Shown here: piece by piece, positions 1 through 12,556 of the stretch | How positions within the stretch are numbered: position 1 is the first letter of the stretch | Layout: each line of letters starts with the position of its first letter | From: Cladophialophora immunda | Taxonomy: Eukaryota > Ascomycota > Eurotiomycetes > Chaetothyriales > Herpotrichiellaceae | NCBI RefSeq assembly: GCF_000835495.1 | Contig: NW_015622541.1 | Location: 3,906,001 to 3,970,000 of the forward strand | Reading direction: 5' to 3' | Length of the DNA: 64,000 nt | Program-made: the position numbers and the translations under genes | Notes under the pieces: generated by a model | What the model was told of the DNA's origin: nothing | The model's database searches: none | Seen by the model: only the letters and a program-made list of their open reading frames with translations

Positions 1-198
1 AGTATACCAAACATGGACCAACGTCTTGAGCATGCACGATTCGTCCACTGGGGTGCTTAGCCAGCACCAGCTCATAAACCCCGGTAAGCGGTTTTTGAAT
101 CTTAAGGCTGGGGCAGACACCCTGTACGGGTCTCTCCTATAGCCTGGTAGGCCTGATACTATGGGAGGGCTCCGGCCACACCGGAATACCCTCGTTGC

Positions 199-612
199 TC
201 AGGCATTTCCTTCGCCAGGAATTGTTGCTAGGTTCATCAAAGGCGTCCTCCGCTGAAAATGTCGCCGGTCTCGCCTGAAGGCCTCCCCCGTTGGAACAAA
301 GGCTGCCCTTCTCCCTGCTGCACTTCACCGTCCGAGGGACGCCATCTCGAATGCTTGCTCCGCCTCCGTTGGTGTCTCCATTCCATAAGGTAGATACGAC
401 GTCCCTCGCCATACATCTGGTTTAGGGCTCTTTGGTGCCGCCTGCTGGTTCTCTCGAAATCGGACGGAGAGCTTCATGCGGGATTTGCGGATCGAGGCGC
501 CCATCTTCTCGAGAAGAACGAGGAATATGGCTGTGGTTGATTTGGTAGGCGCATCTGCTGGTGACGTGGGGGTGCTGCTTGTTGAGGCGCTTGTATCTTC
601 TGAGGAGGACAT
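199..612 (-). CDS. Small hypothetical protein, two exons (tentative)
   Basis: I do not recognise this protein. An ATG at 612 opens a Ser/Thr-rich N-terminus followed by a basic stretch. A good 54-nt intron (complement 275..328, donor GTGAAG, acceptor TTCAG) joins 329..612 to 199..274 with matching phase and gives 119 aa. The predicted C-terminus is very Arg-rich. Without the splice the frame stops just after the donor. No family match comes to mind and there is no signal peptide. The call rests only on composition and one plausible intron, so it may be spurious. Confidence 0.3.
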
Positions 613-1560
613 CTGTGACAAGCCTCGGCGGTATCGAACGATACTGTGCTTTTTTCACAGAGAGTGATAAAGATGGGCGCCGGTCCGTGTTGTTTCCGAA
701 GTCCTTCTCGACCAGCCTGTGTTTTCAACGATGAAGTGGGATACAAACATGGTGAGTGAGGGTGAGCTTTCCCTTCTTATAAGCATCCTTCCTCGAACCG
801 CTGCAGAAGGTCCTCAACTATTTGTCTGCCTCATCCGACAGATGAGAGACATCTGGAACAACCTCAATGAACCACTGGTAAAGGGGGCAAGGCTGGCTGG
901 TCCAACGATGTGATTGGTTGATCCAACTCTCAGTGCTCCCACGAGTCCTGCGCAAGCCAGGCCTCAGCGAGCGCCTCGGCCAGAACGTGCGACAGTCTGA
1001 CCTCCCCCAAAGAGGGCGGCAGTCAAAGACACCTCGAGAGGGCAATGATACCATGCAGGATAAGCCCAAGATCAGTGTTGGGAGCGTCGCCTATCCAACT
1101 CGCCGAACAGAAGCGTTTCTCGATTCTGCCGCCACGTAAGAGAATGTCAACCTTTGGCAACGTGTAGGATTCGAGATCTTTGCCATGTTCATTCACTCAT
1201 GCATTCATCCTAATCTTCAGACACCTCTATAGCCTGGAGTGACCGGTGCACTGCATTATTCGTAACATGGTATGAGAAGTACCGCGGCATCAGTCAGTCC
1301 AACTCCTTCCAGCCCTCCTCGTACGCGTTGAAAAGGACATTCCAGGTTGGGTCCTAGCTCCATGCTCCTCTTCCGGCCTGACTGATAGAAATACTTGGCC
1401 GTGATGGCCAAAACCACCAACCCGAGGTGTATAAAAACAGCCACCTTGGTCCCGAGCAAAACGTTTCAAAACTCCACACTCCTCGCTAAAGCTGATGGGG
1501 TTTGACAAGTTCGGGATTGCCCCGTATTAAATCTAGTCCTGGTGCATGCCAGCTCGCCAT
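613..1560. other. Intergenic, nothing recognised
   Basis: Only short overlapping open frames on both strands, none with protein-like composition or supporting introns. It holds the 3' flank of kcs1 next to 1561. Confidence 0.5.
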
Positions 1561-4500
1561 TTATACGCTGACTTCACCTTCATCCTCGGGAGTATCGTTC
1601 GCGCCATTCGAAACGTGAATGGCACCTTCGTTGTCCGTGGTTAATTCCTCCCTACCGCTGATCTCCTTCTTTTCGTTGTTTTTGATGTCGGCTAGGATTC
1701 GTTCAAAGTAGGCCTTAAGGGTCCTTAGCCCGCGCAAGTAGCCTCGATCAATATCCTTGGGATGGGCAGGCGGCGCTTGAGCGTTGGGGGGCAGTTCGTC
1801 CTCGCCCGTGATGCAGTTTGCAAAATCCACAATCTTGATGTCAATAGGTGGCGGCCACTTTTTGCCCTCCTTTTTCTTCTGCTCGGCGATATCGACGCCA
1901 TTCCGTGCCGCCTCTTCAGCTTCCCGAGACCTGTAGGGCTCCGCATCATATAGCATGAGCAGGGAGCTCGCGTAGAACCGGTATCCGGGTAATCTTCGCA
2001 CCATGCTCTCGAGCTTGGAGAGTTTATGCAAAATGGTGGGGATGTGCCGTGCAACACTGTCATAACTGACCCCATCATACAAAAACCTTGTGAGCGCGTC
2101 TCTAAACTCCCGCCCAGCCTTCAGGTCACGACCATAATACTTGTCTTCGTACGATACCTTTTGAGTTTTGGCATTGAATGTTTGCATGCCGCATATTCTG
2201 ACACCCAGCTGTTGAGAGGTTGTCGATTTGCACTTGCGGCGCTGAGACTCCATCTTCTTTTTGGTGGCCTCGACACCAAACTGCCGGGTCCCCATTTTAA
2301 GATCCAGGACACAGGGTCGTCCCATGCCGCTGGTGAGGTCCTCCAACAGGATGAAGTATACTACTCGATCACCAGAAGCATTGTAAGTCTTTTGAGCCTC
2401 TTTTGGATTTGATGGTATCAAGCTTGTTGTAGCTGGTTCTCTGGGTCTGCCAGCATTGTTTGGGTGGGAATCAGAAATTTTGGCCTCTCCAACTTGAGAT
2501 TTATTCGAGCCATTGGTTGTAGAATGACTTAGGCGGTGCTTCGCAGCACTCCGTCTCTTGTCCTGGTCCATGATGAAGACATCGCCACCAGTGTCAGGAC
2601 CAAAATCCGTTGTGTATGCTTCGTCTTCAAAATACTCGAGCCCAGGAGTCTGTATTTCGTTTACAGATTGACGCCGACGTCGCAGGCCCATCCCAGAATG
2701 TCGCCTTTTCACATGTTGTCTGTTCTCTGGGCCAGAGGAGGTGGACACCTCACTTCCAGCTGTCTTGACTTGTTCGAGATTGTATTTGAGGTCATCAAAT
2801 GCGGAAGCCGATGAAGAATACACACCGGCGCCGTCGCTGGTCTGAGAGCGTACCTCACTGAGTGGAGGCATGTGAGCAGTCTCGGTATGTAGTATCGTTG
2901 GTTCAAGTTGATCTTTTGACTGGGCAGCGTCCTTAGTATCTGCATGGGGGAACGAATTCGTAGAGAGATTGCTCCTCCGGCGGGGAACGTGATGACCTTT
3001 GAGTCGCGGAACAGTACTGTGCGAGGGTATGTGGCGACGGAAATACTGTACGGGGGGAGGACCGAAGACTTCGCGTAGAATTTTGTCCTTCAAGCCCTCG
3101 TTGACAGTAGTATGGCCCCAACTGTTGGAATGTTCGGGCATTGATGGTCTGTTCGGGGATTTCTCTGCCTGAGAGATGTCTTGCATGGCAGAACCTGGAA
3201 GATCGAAATCCTTGCTTCGCCGGCGCCCGTGATTGGGGTCGGCGCTTTTAGGCCGCTCTGGCAAAGCAAAGTAGTTGGAGGGAATGATATGTTTGTTCTG
3301 TTCTAGAATGACCTCTGGGATGCTGCCGATTTGTTGCATCGAGTGGCTGACGATTCGTGGCTGGTCGCCCGACGAAACAATTGGCCTCGAGCCGATATCG
3401 GACGTGTCATTCATTTCTTTCGAACGGCCTTCGTCTTGACTGGGGTTTTCAGTCCTTGTATTATCATCAGGTCTCGCTTCAGAGTTCTGCGCTTGTTTCG
3501 GAATCTTGGAGAACGTCACGTTCAGTACGCCAATGTACCTATTCACCATGTCAGTGATCTCATCTCGCTTCGATCCTGGTGAAGGAATAAGGGCCAATGG
3601 ACCATGAGAGATGGACGTACCTTGGAAGGAATTTGAGCATATCGGGATGCCTTTGTTCGATTCGTTCGTAAAACTCATTCTCCCGATTATTCAGTTGTTT
3701 GCAGACAGCGCGACGAGAGAAGCGAAAAATTGTTGAATGCCCTCCCACTTGATGCTTGTAAGGTTCAAGGACAACCTTCCCCTTGGTCCTCGGTGGGCCT
3801 TGTACTTCGGTTGGCCGCCTGGATAGCGTGCTTCGTTGCGTCGGCGTGGTTGACATGTCATCTATTTGACTCTGCCGACTGATATCGTCCCCGGATTCGA
3901 TTTCCGATTCCGAAGTACTGACAATTGCCGTTGATGGAGCCTCTTCAAGAGGTGACAAAGGTGGCAGCTGACCCTCCACTGCGACTTCGTCCAAAGGGCG
4001 ATAATTGCCATGAAACATTCTTTTCTCATTTTGAGATACGACTGAGATGTCAATGTGCTCTGTACCTCCCAATGCTTCGTTTGTTTTGGTATCCGTGGAC
4101 AGAACGATCTCGTCTGTCGCTCTCGGAAGTTGTCGATTGTTGTTCAGATTGGGGGAAGCAACCTCCCCTGGGGAAGTGAAGCGCTCAATTTCTTCAGGAG
4201 ACGGACCTGGATGAGGATAGTAGACAGCTGCTGATATATGCTCCTCTTCAGAAGGGTGATGATCCTCTTCACTGTCCCCTCCAGTGAACTTCTCCGTGGC
4301 AGGAACATCACGGATGGTTGTTTTGTAGGCTTCCTTGCCGTCATCCAATACTCTCCCGTTCACGTCTGGTTTCTGTGCAAGGTCCTGTTGACGGAAATAA
4401 GGGTCGTGGTCAGGCCTGAGAGGAGAAGTTGCCTGAGAACTGCGAAGACTCCCTGGGCGAGTGACGTCTTGGGAGGCGCTGACGATAGGCTCGACGAATT

Positions 4501-5536
4501 CCCTTGAAGGTCGGCGTGCAGTCCATGAGAATTTAGTATCTTGAGTAGCTGGGCTTGTCGGTCGTGAAGACGACTTCGAAGGCTCCCTGCTGCCACCAAC
4601 GTGACTCAATTGGTCACTGACGGTCAACCCTGGGGATTCGGAGCCAGTTCGTGGATCGAAAATACCCATCATATGGCTAGCCTTCCTGCTACGTGCTGTG
4701 CCACCCACTTCGGGGTTCTTCACGGTAGCTTCTATACTTTTGTCCACATGTGCCCGGCCACGGCTGACACTCCGCTCTGTGCGAGGGCCCTTCAGGACGG
4801 CACGCATGGCATTGCCTCTCTCAACCACTGTGTGTTGCCCACTTTCTTGTTCCGAAGAGTTGTCTCTTTCTGGGCCCGCTCCGCCATACTGATGTTGTCG
4901 TACACTTCCCGCCTCTTGATCTTTCCCCTCCTGGTTCTCCATCTTTCCCAAAGTGACATGAAACTTCTTAGTCCATGAGTTCGAATCGGAGGCTATGCGT
5001 CTGATACCATGTATCGTGCCAGTCGAAGGATGGGAGGGCGAAGGAGGGGTGTCTGCATCGGTCAAAGAGTCGGACCGCCGAAGCCAGTCCAGCTTTCGTG
5101 GGGAGTGGGTGCGCGGAGTTTTGCTTGTATCGGGAGGGGAGACTGGATGGGTGACCATGGTCGACATGTTGAATGGCGCTTTCCGCGGTGTAATGGAAGA
5201 CGGAGAGGTTCTTGCCGCGTCTAGGGGAGTGGAAGGCTCACTTGGAGGAGAGACATAGTGTTCGGCAAAGATACTGTCTCTTTCTGATAGTTGAGGAATG
5301 TGCTCGCCCAACGTGGCTGCCCGGTGAAGACTGTAGAGCGGACCTCTGCCATTGTTTGTATTTGTGGAAGGATATATTCCTTTTGTCCCCCGTGAGATGG
5401 GAATCGGCCTGGAGCTGGACGAGGGACTCAGACTGGGAGCAGTTGAAGTAGAGCCTGGTTCACGGCGGAGCAGAGAGTGTCCATTTACCGTCGAACCTGG
5501 CGCGGACGGTCTTCCGGCGGGAGCGCTATTTGACAT
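1561..5536 (-). CDS. kcs1: Inositol hexakisphosphate kinase (KCS1 family)
   Basis: Makes inositol pyrophosphates by phosphorylating InsP6 (IPK family, PF03770); roles in vacuole, phosphate and stress signalling are known from yeast. The structure is complement(join(1561..3538,3621..5536)), 1297 aa. The 82-nt intron (GTACGT...AATAG) joins ...FLPR to YIGVLNV, as in homologues. The open frame extends upstream to 5587 only through a TTG, so the first ATG (5536) is chosen. Residues about 1-590 are low-complexity and Ser/Pro-rich. HQVGGHS at about 597 begins the conserved part. The inositol-binding motif PCVLDLKMG lies near 1045-1055, followed by SSLLMLYD and the metal-site VDFANC near 1208. About 390 residues of disordered sequence separate the N-lobe and C-lobe segments, which is usual for fungal KCS1. 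Confidence 0.93.
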
Positions 5537-6734
5537 GGGGAGGACATTGGGCGAGCAGTCTGCGGTCTCAACTGCTCCCTGGATCAACGGAGGTAGCAGG
5601 GAAGCGGTCGTGCGTGTAACGACGATTCGCTACGAGTGACCCGTGAAGGGGGGTGGGAGGTGAGAAGCGAGCAGAGGAGCAGACGTCGGGCAGTGCTGAG
5701 GAGGCCAACGTGCTGCGAACGAGGGTTGGAGCAGGTACAAGAGCCGGAGGAGGCGGTCAATCTCTGGTGGGACAGGAGGCAGTCGTCCAGCAGACACGTG
5801 GAGGAGCGAGAGGCTGCGTGTCGAGAGAGATGGTGATTCGGTGAGCGAGTAGCGTCGTGTTGTTTGGGATGGTTGGGAGGGGTGTAGGGGGGCGTTGGAT
5901 CTCGATGATGGATATACCAGATGCACGGTGGCTTGGTGCCAATGGCCTGAAGCGGTATGATGTTGGGGATGATTTTGTTCGTCTAGTCGTAGCTGTGCTG
6001 CGAGTATTTTCCTTGCATCATTCCGGAGTCACTCTAGCGATGTGTAGATCGAGGTGCGAAGCCGGCTCAACTGAGGTGGTGGTGGTAGTGGTAGTGGTGG
6101 CGGCAACAAACTTCCAGGCGGCTCTCTCCTCCCTTCTCTAGGTGCTTCTCTGGGGCGGAGAGGCCTGTTCACCACCTATTCCGCCTCCCTGCTACTGTTA
6201 GGCTTGCCGCCCAAGAGCTCCCATCTCCATTTTTTTCTCCTCCGCCAAATTTTCTGTGCGACCATGACGTTGAATCATCGCAATGTCCAAGGACTTCCCC
6301 GTGCACGACTGTCCACTCAGAAGAAGTCTGGCTTCAGCCCACTTTGGAGGCGTCGATTGAGGTTCCTACTGGCTCTCGTCCTTCCGCTATTCAAAAGAAA
6401 CCTACGGAGTATTTCATCCCAAACTCACGTCTATTGTCAATATTGTTAACTTCTCGTCTCGTCACGCTTTCTGCCACGGCTGCACGTCCTCCACACCGTC
6501 TATTTCTCCAAGAGCATGCCCTTAACCCTTTACCCGATCGTCCCAGGGGCTCGCGGCACTTCCTTTGAACCTGATTTCCTGCCCCTTCACTTCGACCAAT
6601 CCTCGCACTCGGTCGTCGCACGTTGCGCTCCCATGCATAACCCGCTATGACTGCCGGACAGCGGAACGAGCTCTCCGTCTCGCCCCATCGACGCTTCGTC
6701 CACCATCTTGAAGCCACGTCGACCGGTCCGATAC
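5537..6734. other. kcs1 upstream region / intergenic
   Basis: Contains the 5' flank of kcs1, with CT/GA-rich and TG-rich patches. Several short open frames (for example 5636..5836 and 6391..6744 complement) look like shadows of low-complexity sequence. No gene is supported. Confidence 0.45.
6075..6103. repeat. GGT-type microsatellite
   Basis: Imperfect (GGT)n tract with two GTA-type interruptions, in the kcs1 upstream region. Confidence 0.8.
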
Positions 6735-7440
6735 GATGGCACATTTCTCACCTCGTCCTTGGACCTCGACGCCTGGAGCTTCAGGCTCCGCTATCCTCGA
6801 ATCCGCGTCCCAAACCACGCCATCCAGACCCTCAAGCTTCGAGCAATACTCCGCTGCGGGCCTGCTCCTCAGCGAAGACACGAGTACGCGGTAGGGACTT
6901 TATTCTCTCCTTTGAGCCCTATAAGACATGCGAGAGGTACAACAGTCTGTCAGACAATTCACCATTGACAGCCCAGAGATTTCGCATGTGGCATCAAGAG
7001 GAGTCTTCTGTGTCAGATGTTGTTTGCCTTTTACCAAGTGGCAAACATCTGCAATCATACTTTGCCTCCAAACCTCACTCCAAGACGATCAACCAGCAAA
7101 GTGATCCGAGACGTTCCGTGCCGTGTTTAATGTACCTGTCTGCGCAATTCTCAGCATTGACGGCCAGACTCCTGAGACGGTAGCCCTGCACTTGCATTAC
7201 CGAAAGACGAGACAAAGGCGCCACGCGAAAAGTCTTTGGCTCATCTAGGCCTCTCTCGGCTCCCACAATTTCTCCGAATTCTTGGAGTCACTGGTTCAGG
7301 GGATACCTGAAGAATCCTGCTATCAATGCATTTGTCAAGGAGCCATTGTTGCAAGTGGCGGTGGCCTTTGGGACATCAAGATCCAATGCAGCGACAGAAC
7401 GGTGCGATGCCCTTTATGCCAAAGTTGCTGAACCGTCCAC
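6735..7440 (+). other. Possible multi-exon gene, exon structure unresolved
   Basis: An ATG at 6735 opens a Ser/Pro/Thr-rich 52-residue stretch that ends at a plausible donor (GTAGGG near 6890). Skipping to an acceptor near 6976 (after a CATTGAC branch-like site) preserves phase and opens a further stretch of about 50 residues containing CGIKRSLLCQMLFAFYQV. Later, in another frame, an ATG-less stretch ending at about 7440 reads WFRGYLKNPAINAFVKEP and then an Ala-rich tail. The segments look protein-like but I could not join them all into one consistent model, and I recognise no domain. It could be an intron-rich gene or a relic. Confidence 0.22.
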
Positions 7441-8758
7441 CAGCCTCTAGCCCGGCATATAGCTTCTGCGCGAGCTTCTCCACAATGTGTCTTCCAAGGT
7501 TTCTCTGATTTCCTCCAGATGAACCAGTGTAAGTCTAATAGTCGAACTTTTCGACTTGACAAACGGTAAGTCCAAGCGAAAACCTCCATATTTGCCAACT
7601 TTGACCAGCTAGAGGCGATGTTTGTATTATAGCGATCATCTGCTCTCGACCGTGCCTACCTCCATAGGCCTGATGTTTGCCTCTGTGTCTTCGGAGAGAT
7701 TTAGATCAGGGAGTCGAACAGGCGAAAGCTTTACGGCGATAGCAGCAACATTGACAGTCTTACAGCTCGAACAGGAGAATGCTCCGCGCACTGCCGTAAG
7801 TTTCTCTAGAATAATATTCACAGGCCAATAGGAGCAGTCGCAACTTGCATCCCGATTTCGTTGGGTCATGGTTGGTGGTCGGGGATTGTGCATGATCCAG
7901 TACCACAGATCACAACGATCTGAATCCCCTCTAGGCACGTCAAGAACTCTTGAGCTGTGTCTTTGAACGATGCGAGGTTTGAGAGAGCTCCTCCAAGATG
8001 TCGGAACTTCCCGCCAGTGTTGGTTTCCGGTACGGAACTTGTCAATGATAGTTTCAACTTTGGTCTTCTTTCGACCAGAAAAGTCCGACGACGAACTGCC
8101 AGTGCTTCCGCTGTGGTTTCTACCTAGACTCTGAGACTGGTATGAGATATTCCAACGATCAGACTCACCGTGTCAGACTGTCAGACTGTCTCTTCACTAA
8201 GTGATACCTACATGGTAAATTGCTACACTGGCGTCTTTGATCTGAAATGCTCGTTCGAAGCGATCTTTCTGTCTCAACTTCTGTAGACACCTTACACCAT
8301 TTGGTTGAGCTAGCGATAGTGCAATTTTCCAGAGCCAGAGTGACACTATATTTTGTATCTTTGGTATGCGATCACGTTGTGCTAACACAACAATCAAGAT
8401 AACTTCAAGATAAATGAAGTCTAACAGTTAGCCCGATGATTATCGTCATAATAACTACTTTGGTCCTTTGGTATGCTTCTTGCGGGGCCGAATTGGCGGT
8501 CCTGGTCACCCATCATCTCACACGATATCGATACTGCAGCCGCAAGGCTGAGATTCCGAGCCCAGCGAAACCTACCTAGATGGAGCCTCACCCTTTACCG
8601 CATCTCGAACTCTAGTTGTTAGTTGTTAGTCTTACCAATCTGCCACTTCCTAACGAGCCATATATCTAACGTAACCTTTAAGAGTTGTCACTCGACACAG
8701 TAAGGAACACAACGCGCAGACGACGGAGTCGGGTGGCTACCGTTGGGGTCGAGTACTG
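7441..8758. other. Intergenic, nothing recognised
   Basis: AT-richer than the flanks, with frequent stops in all frames. Only frames below 101 codons, with no domains. The last part is presumably the promoter of the gene at 8891. Confidence 0.45.
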
Positions 8759-8766
8759 TCACGTGA
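8759..8766. promoter_or_regulatory. Palindromic TCACGTGA E-box
   Basis: A perfect CACGTG core with symmetric flanks about 125 bp upstream of the ATG at 8891. The motif is bound by Cbf1-type bHLH factors in fungi. That it acts on this gene is inference. Confidence 0.35.
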
Positions 8767-8890
8767 TGGCGCGCGTCAAGACGCGTCCGCTGAAATGCGC
8801 GCTGTGACTTCTGGCAGCTTTCGCGCTCCTTGAACCAGTTGTTGTCTTTCACCAAATATTCCATAGAGACTTTATGATGGTATTGCGGCA

Positions 8891-11344
8891 ATGCCTCTTG
8901 AGATAGCAGATTCGGACGCCGAGTCCGACTTCGATTCGCCCGTCAAGCGACCTACCACTCACCAAGTTGGAGAAGAGAATCAACCCCAGAGTCTGGCCTC
9001 ACTTCCCACCATCGATTTCGATGAATACCTAGGTCCAACTCAAAAGCTCTCGTCCTCTGCCTCACACTATCTCAATGATTTCAATCAACTGGATGGCTCC
9101 ACGGACATTACCTTTTCCAGAACAGCCGACCAACAGATCACCACACTTTTCGGAGAAATCCTACCGGGGATGAAGTCTAAGAAGAGAGCCCATAGTGCTT
9201 TACAAGACGGTCTTTCAGAGCCACAGCACGAGAACTCCAGGGAGAACTCGAAAGTGAAGAGGTCAAAAACGTATGGCGCAGCATCCAGGTCTCGCACTAC
9301 TCAAGATGACAATTTGTTCGCACCGCCCTCAGAATGCGCTCCGGACCCCAGGAATTCAGATCCCAACGATCAGGAGGGGTATGGAGCAGATCAGGCAGTG
9401 TCGGACATACATACGAAGGCTGCTCGTCCGAAAACTCCATTCTTGACTGGCACAAGCAACCAAAACGGGGTAATTCCGCTCCTCGAACGATCCTTGGCTG
9501 ACTCATCTCATTGCATGACCACATCGACAGCCTCGATGGGACAGTACCAATCCATTAATATAGACTTCCGGGGCTCGGGACAGGGACTGGACGTCAATAC
9601 AAATCCGTTCGGAGCGTTGAGTCAAGTCTCATTCGCGGAACAACCCAACCAAGATATGCCAGAAAATCTCACGCACTTTATCGAGGTTGACGAAGGCAGA
9701 TCGACTCACGTTGGTGGAAATCAGATTATGGTCTCTGATGACGAGCCGTTGCAAGTCCTATCACAGCGGTCACCGCAAAGACCTCTGGCTATTGACCCTG
9801 CTCAAACTATGGGGGAAGGTGGAGCGGCATCCCATGCCGACGGAGACAGTCATTTCCAAGTACCAGATCTCACAAACGACATACCTGATCCTGCTACTGT
9901 GACGGAAAATGTTGAAATGTCCATGGAGAAGGCATCAGTGCCCAGAAAACGTGGCCGCAAAGCGAGGAATTCTAGACTTCCTTCCAAATCTCCTGCTCCC
10001 AGCATCAATGAGGATACCGACGATATGGGTTTCTCGATTTTGGCGACCGCGACCAGAGCTCGACGGGGAACAGTAGAGTCTTTGTCTTTGTCCCAAGCAT
10101 CTCAGACATCTGCGACAGTTCCTCCAAGCAGGAAGAGAAAGAGAAGGAAATCAAATCAAATCGATGAAGAAGCACCCGTGGGATATCCTGCCGGGTCGTC
10201 CCCCTCGAAACACCCAACAAGCGAGCTCAATCTTAGTGATGAGGCCGAAATTGGACTTCCAAAAGAAGCCTACAAGCCGCGTCCCAGTCGTACGCGATCA
10301 AAGAGATTTGTTGACGAGGATGAAACTCTTCTGCCTGCACCGGTAGCCGATGAGGATCACCGTACCCCGGCAAAGAACAACAGCAACAACACCCTAGAGC
10401 AAGAGACCCCTCCCATAAGTGCGGCAAAGTCTAGCACAAAAAAGGGTAGGAAGAGTAAAGTCAAGCGCGCGAAGACCTCTGCAGCGGCCTTGCTCAAGAG
10501 AGCAGAACCAATGTTGAGTGATGGTGAAGACGATGTTGTCTGGATGGACTCGAAGCCGGCGCCGGTGAAGTTGGACCTGCCACCTGACTTGAAAGCGTTG
10601 AAGAAGGAATCTGATGCCCCGAAGGGTGAGCAAGAGAAGGAACACAGACAGGAGAGCGAACAGACCAAAGGCGCTAAGAGCAGCAACATCATCATCGAAA
10701 TTCCCAACCATCCAGAGGTTAAGGACCCAGCAGTGGAGCCGAAGAAACGGGGCAGGAGGCCCAAGAAACCGGGACATCAGCAACAGGAGCAAAAGAATAA
10801 TGAAGAAACGGAAGAAGAACGAGAATCATACTCAAAGAGTCGCACACCGCTAGCCGAGAAGTCCAGGAACATTGCCCCTGGCACAGACCAAAATCTTCCG
10901 GACAAAGACCTAACAAAAGCGCCCACTTTCTCCCCAATCACATCTCCCGAGCCAGAGGCTGAGAAACACGTGCAGTCAGAAGAGAACGAGATCTCATCTA
11001 AAGGAAACAAGCCAATCACCACACCAGCAAAGCCGGTTTCCATTGCACCACCCTCATCTGCAGAAAAGGGTCCGACAAAGCACTCCCCCATCAACCCGCC
11101 GAGTCTTTCCGCTTCGGGGCGGAAAGTGATCTACCGAGTTGGGTTGTCTCGCAGGCAGAATATTCCAAGCCTCTTGAGGAAGGTGGACAGAGATAAACCA
11201 CCGCCAAAGAATGTGGTGAGGAAGGAGAAAGAAAGCAAGAAGAAGAAGAAAGATGCGGACGCAGATTATGAGGGAGAGGATGGGGTTGGGGGACCGGGGG
11301 AGATGAGAGGCCCAGATGGAATGCTGATTGAGTGGGAGTTCTAG
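8891..11344 (+). CDS. AT-hook-containing nuclear protein, function unknown
   Basis: A single-exon 817-aa protein starting at the first ATG. It is highly charged, mostly disordered and rich in Ser, Lys and Glu. Two AT-hook-like cores are visible, KRGRKAR near residue 352 and KRGRRPKKPG near 618, together with many KRKRRK-type basic patches that suggest nuclear, minor-groove DNA binding. The last ~75 residues start with YRVGLSRRQNIPSLLRKV (about 745), which resembles a conserved C-terminal motif of fungal proteins annotated as AT DNA-binding, and end in GMLIEWEF. The N-terminus is acidic (SDAESDFDSP). I cannot assign a pathway. The AT-hook reading comes from the sequence; nuclear localisation is inferred. 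Confidence 0.75.
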   Translation: MPLEIADSDAESDFDSPVKRPTTHQVGEENQPQSLASLPTIDFDEYLGPTQKLSSSASHYLNDFNQLDGSTDITFSRTADQQITTLFGEILPGMKSKKRAHSALQDGLSEPQHENSRENSKVKRSKTYGAASRSRTTQDDNLFAPPSECAPDPRNSDPNDQEGYGADQAVSDIHTKAARPKTPFLTGTSNQNGVIPLLERSLADSSHCMTTSTASMGQYQSINIDFRGSGQGLDVNTNPFGALSQVSFAEQPNQDMPENLTHFIEVDEGRSTHVGGNQIMVSDDEPLQVLSQRSPQRPLAIDPAQTMGEGGAASHADGDSHFQVPDLTNDIPDPATVTENVEMSMEKASVPRKRGRKARNSRLPSKSPAPSINEDTDDMGFSILATATRARRGTVESLSLSQASQTSATVPPSRKRKRRKSNQIDEEAPVGYPAGSSPSKHPTSELNLSDEAEIGLPKEAYKPRPSRTRSKRFVDEDETLLPAPVADEDHRTPAKNNSNNTLEQETPPISAAKSSTKKGRKSKVKRAKTSAAALLKRAEPMLSDGEDDVVWMDSKPAPVKLDLPPDLKALKKESDAPKGEQEKEHRQESEQTKGAKSSNIIIEIPNHPEVKDPAVEPKKRGRRPKKPGHQQQEQKNNEETEEERESYSKSRTPLAEKSRNIAPGTDQNLPDKDLTKAPTFSPITSPEPEAEKHVQSEENEISSKGNKPITTPAKPVSIAPPSSAEKGPTKHSPINPPSLSASGRKVIYRVGLSRRQNIPSLLRKVDRDKPPPKNVVRKEKESKKKKKDADADYEGEDGVGGPGEMRGPDGMLIEWEF

Positions 11345-12556
11345 CCCAAGGCTCTGGGGAACTCTTGAACCGCCTTGCGATCCTTCGGCCATTGTTTCTT
11401 TCTTACCACATCCCCCATGGACGACGATCAGGTTGCTATGATGACGAGGTTCCCTCAGTGCGATGACTATCTATATAGTATTCGAATATCCGACATGCCT
11501 TTGTAGAGTAAGCAGAGCCGATCGCGCCACGGCGTCTCGAACAGGATGGTGATTCCCATCTGTTCAATCTCTCAGCATAAGTTTTTCAACCAACTGTCTT
11601 TCGGACCCAGCACATTGAGATACAAGACTGTTCACGTACTCGCGAGGAATGTTGTCAGGCAGCCCAAGATGAGCGTCAACGTTCCGCGTGTCGTCGAATT
11701 ACTTGACCCACCCCACGAGTCTATACAAGTAGTTTGTATCAATGGGTCGGGCCGTAGACATCCGTCATTCCGTTCGAGCTAATCTGATGGGCGACAACGA
11801 CCCGGTACGGGAGGCCGACGACCAAGTAGCTAAGCCCCAAACGGGACAGGATGGCCATGGCCGTGGAGGCGAACAAGTAGACATAGACCAGTAGTGACGT
11901 GACTCAATAGCCGATCGTAGAGCGCAAGGGAACAAGCTACGAAAGAATGTTTGAGCATTTCCACTGGTGGAGCCCTGGACTCTGGACACCTGATATACAT
12001 TTCTACACACATTAAGGATTCAGCCTCATCTATCATTAAGGGCACTCTTTCAGCTCACCAGGAGCGCCATACTTGGCTGCATGTCAAGGAGAGGGGATGG
12101 CGCGGGGAGAGGCCCCCTCCAGCACCCAGTCAGCCAGGATTGCAACGCTCCGCGGTGCCTGCCATTCCATTGACCTGCAGCTACCGCAAGGAGTTGGCTT
12201 AGTCAAGAGGATGTGATGCTAGGCAGCTGTCCAACTTTTCCCATCCCCTCATTGATCTCAATTCTCATTCGCTGGTGCTGCTCTCTTCGTCGCCTAAATA
12301 CGAAAGTCGCTGCGGTCCAGACCACGCCTCAGTCAGGCTACGCTGCAGCGCCCACGCCCAAAAGCGTGCCAATTGCAACCGAGGGAAGGCTGCAGCTGGT
12401 CACATTGCACCTTTCCGTTTGGTGGACTAGAGCCTCGCCCTCACAGTCAGCTATTTTGCAGACATCATCCCAATCCATGAATTGACAACGCCCCGATATC
12501 AGAGGATATCTCCTGTCTGACTGGACTGCAGATTTCCTAGTCTTTCACCATCACAG
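11345..12556. other. Intergenic, nothing recognised
   Basis: 3' flank of the AT-hook gene and 5' flank of the HET gene. Open frames of 66-90 codons occur in all directions without domains. Confidence 0.45.

Noticed and set aside
10357..10792. Hydrophobic minus-strand frames of 132-135 codons
   Set aside because: Antisense of Lys/Glu-rich AT-hook protein; Leu/Phe-rich only because AAG/GAA codons read as CTT/TTC.
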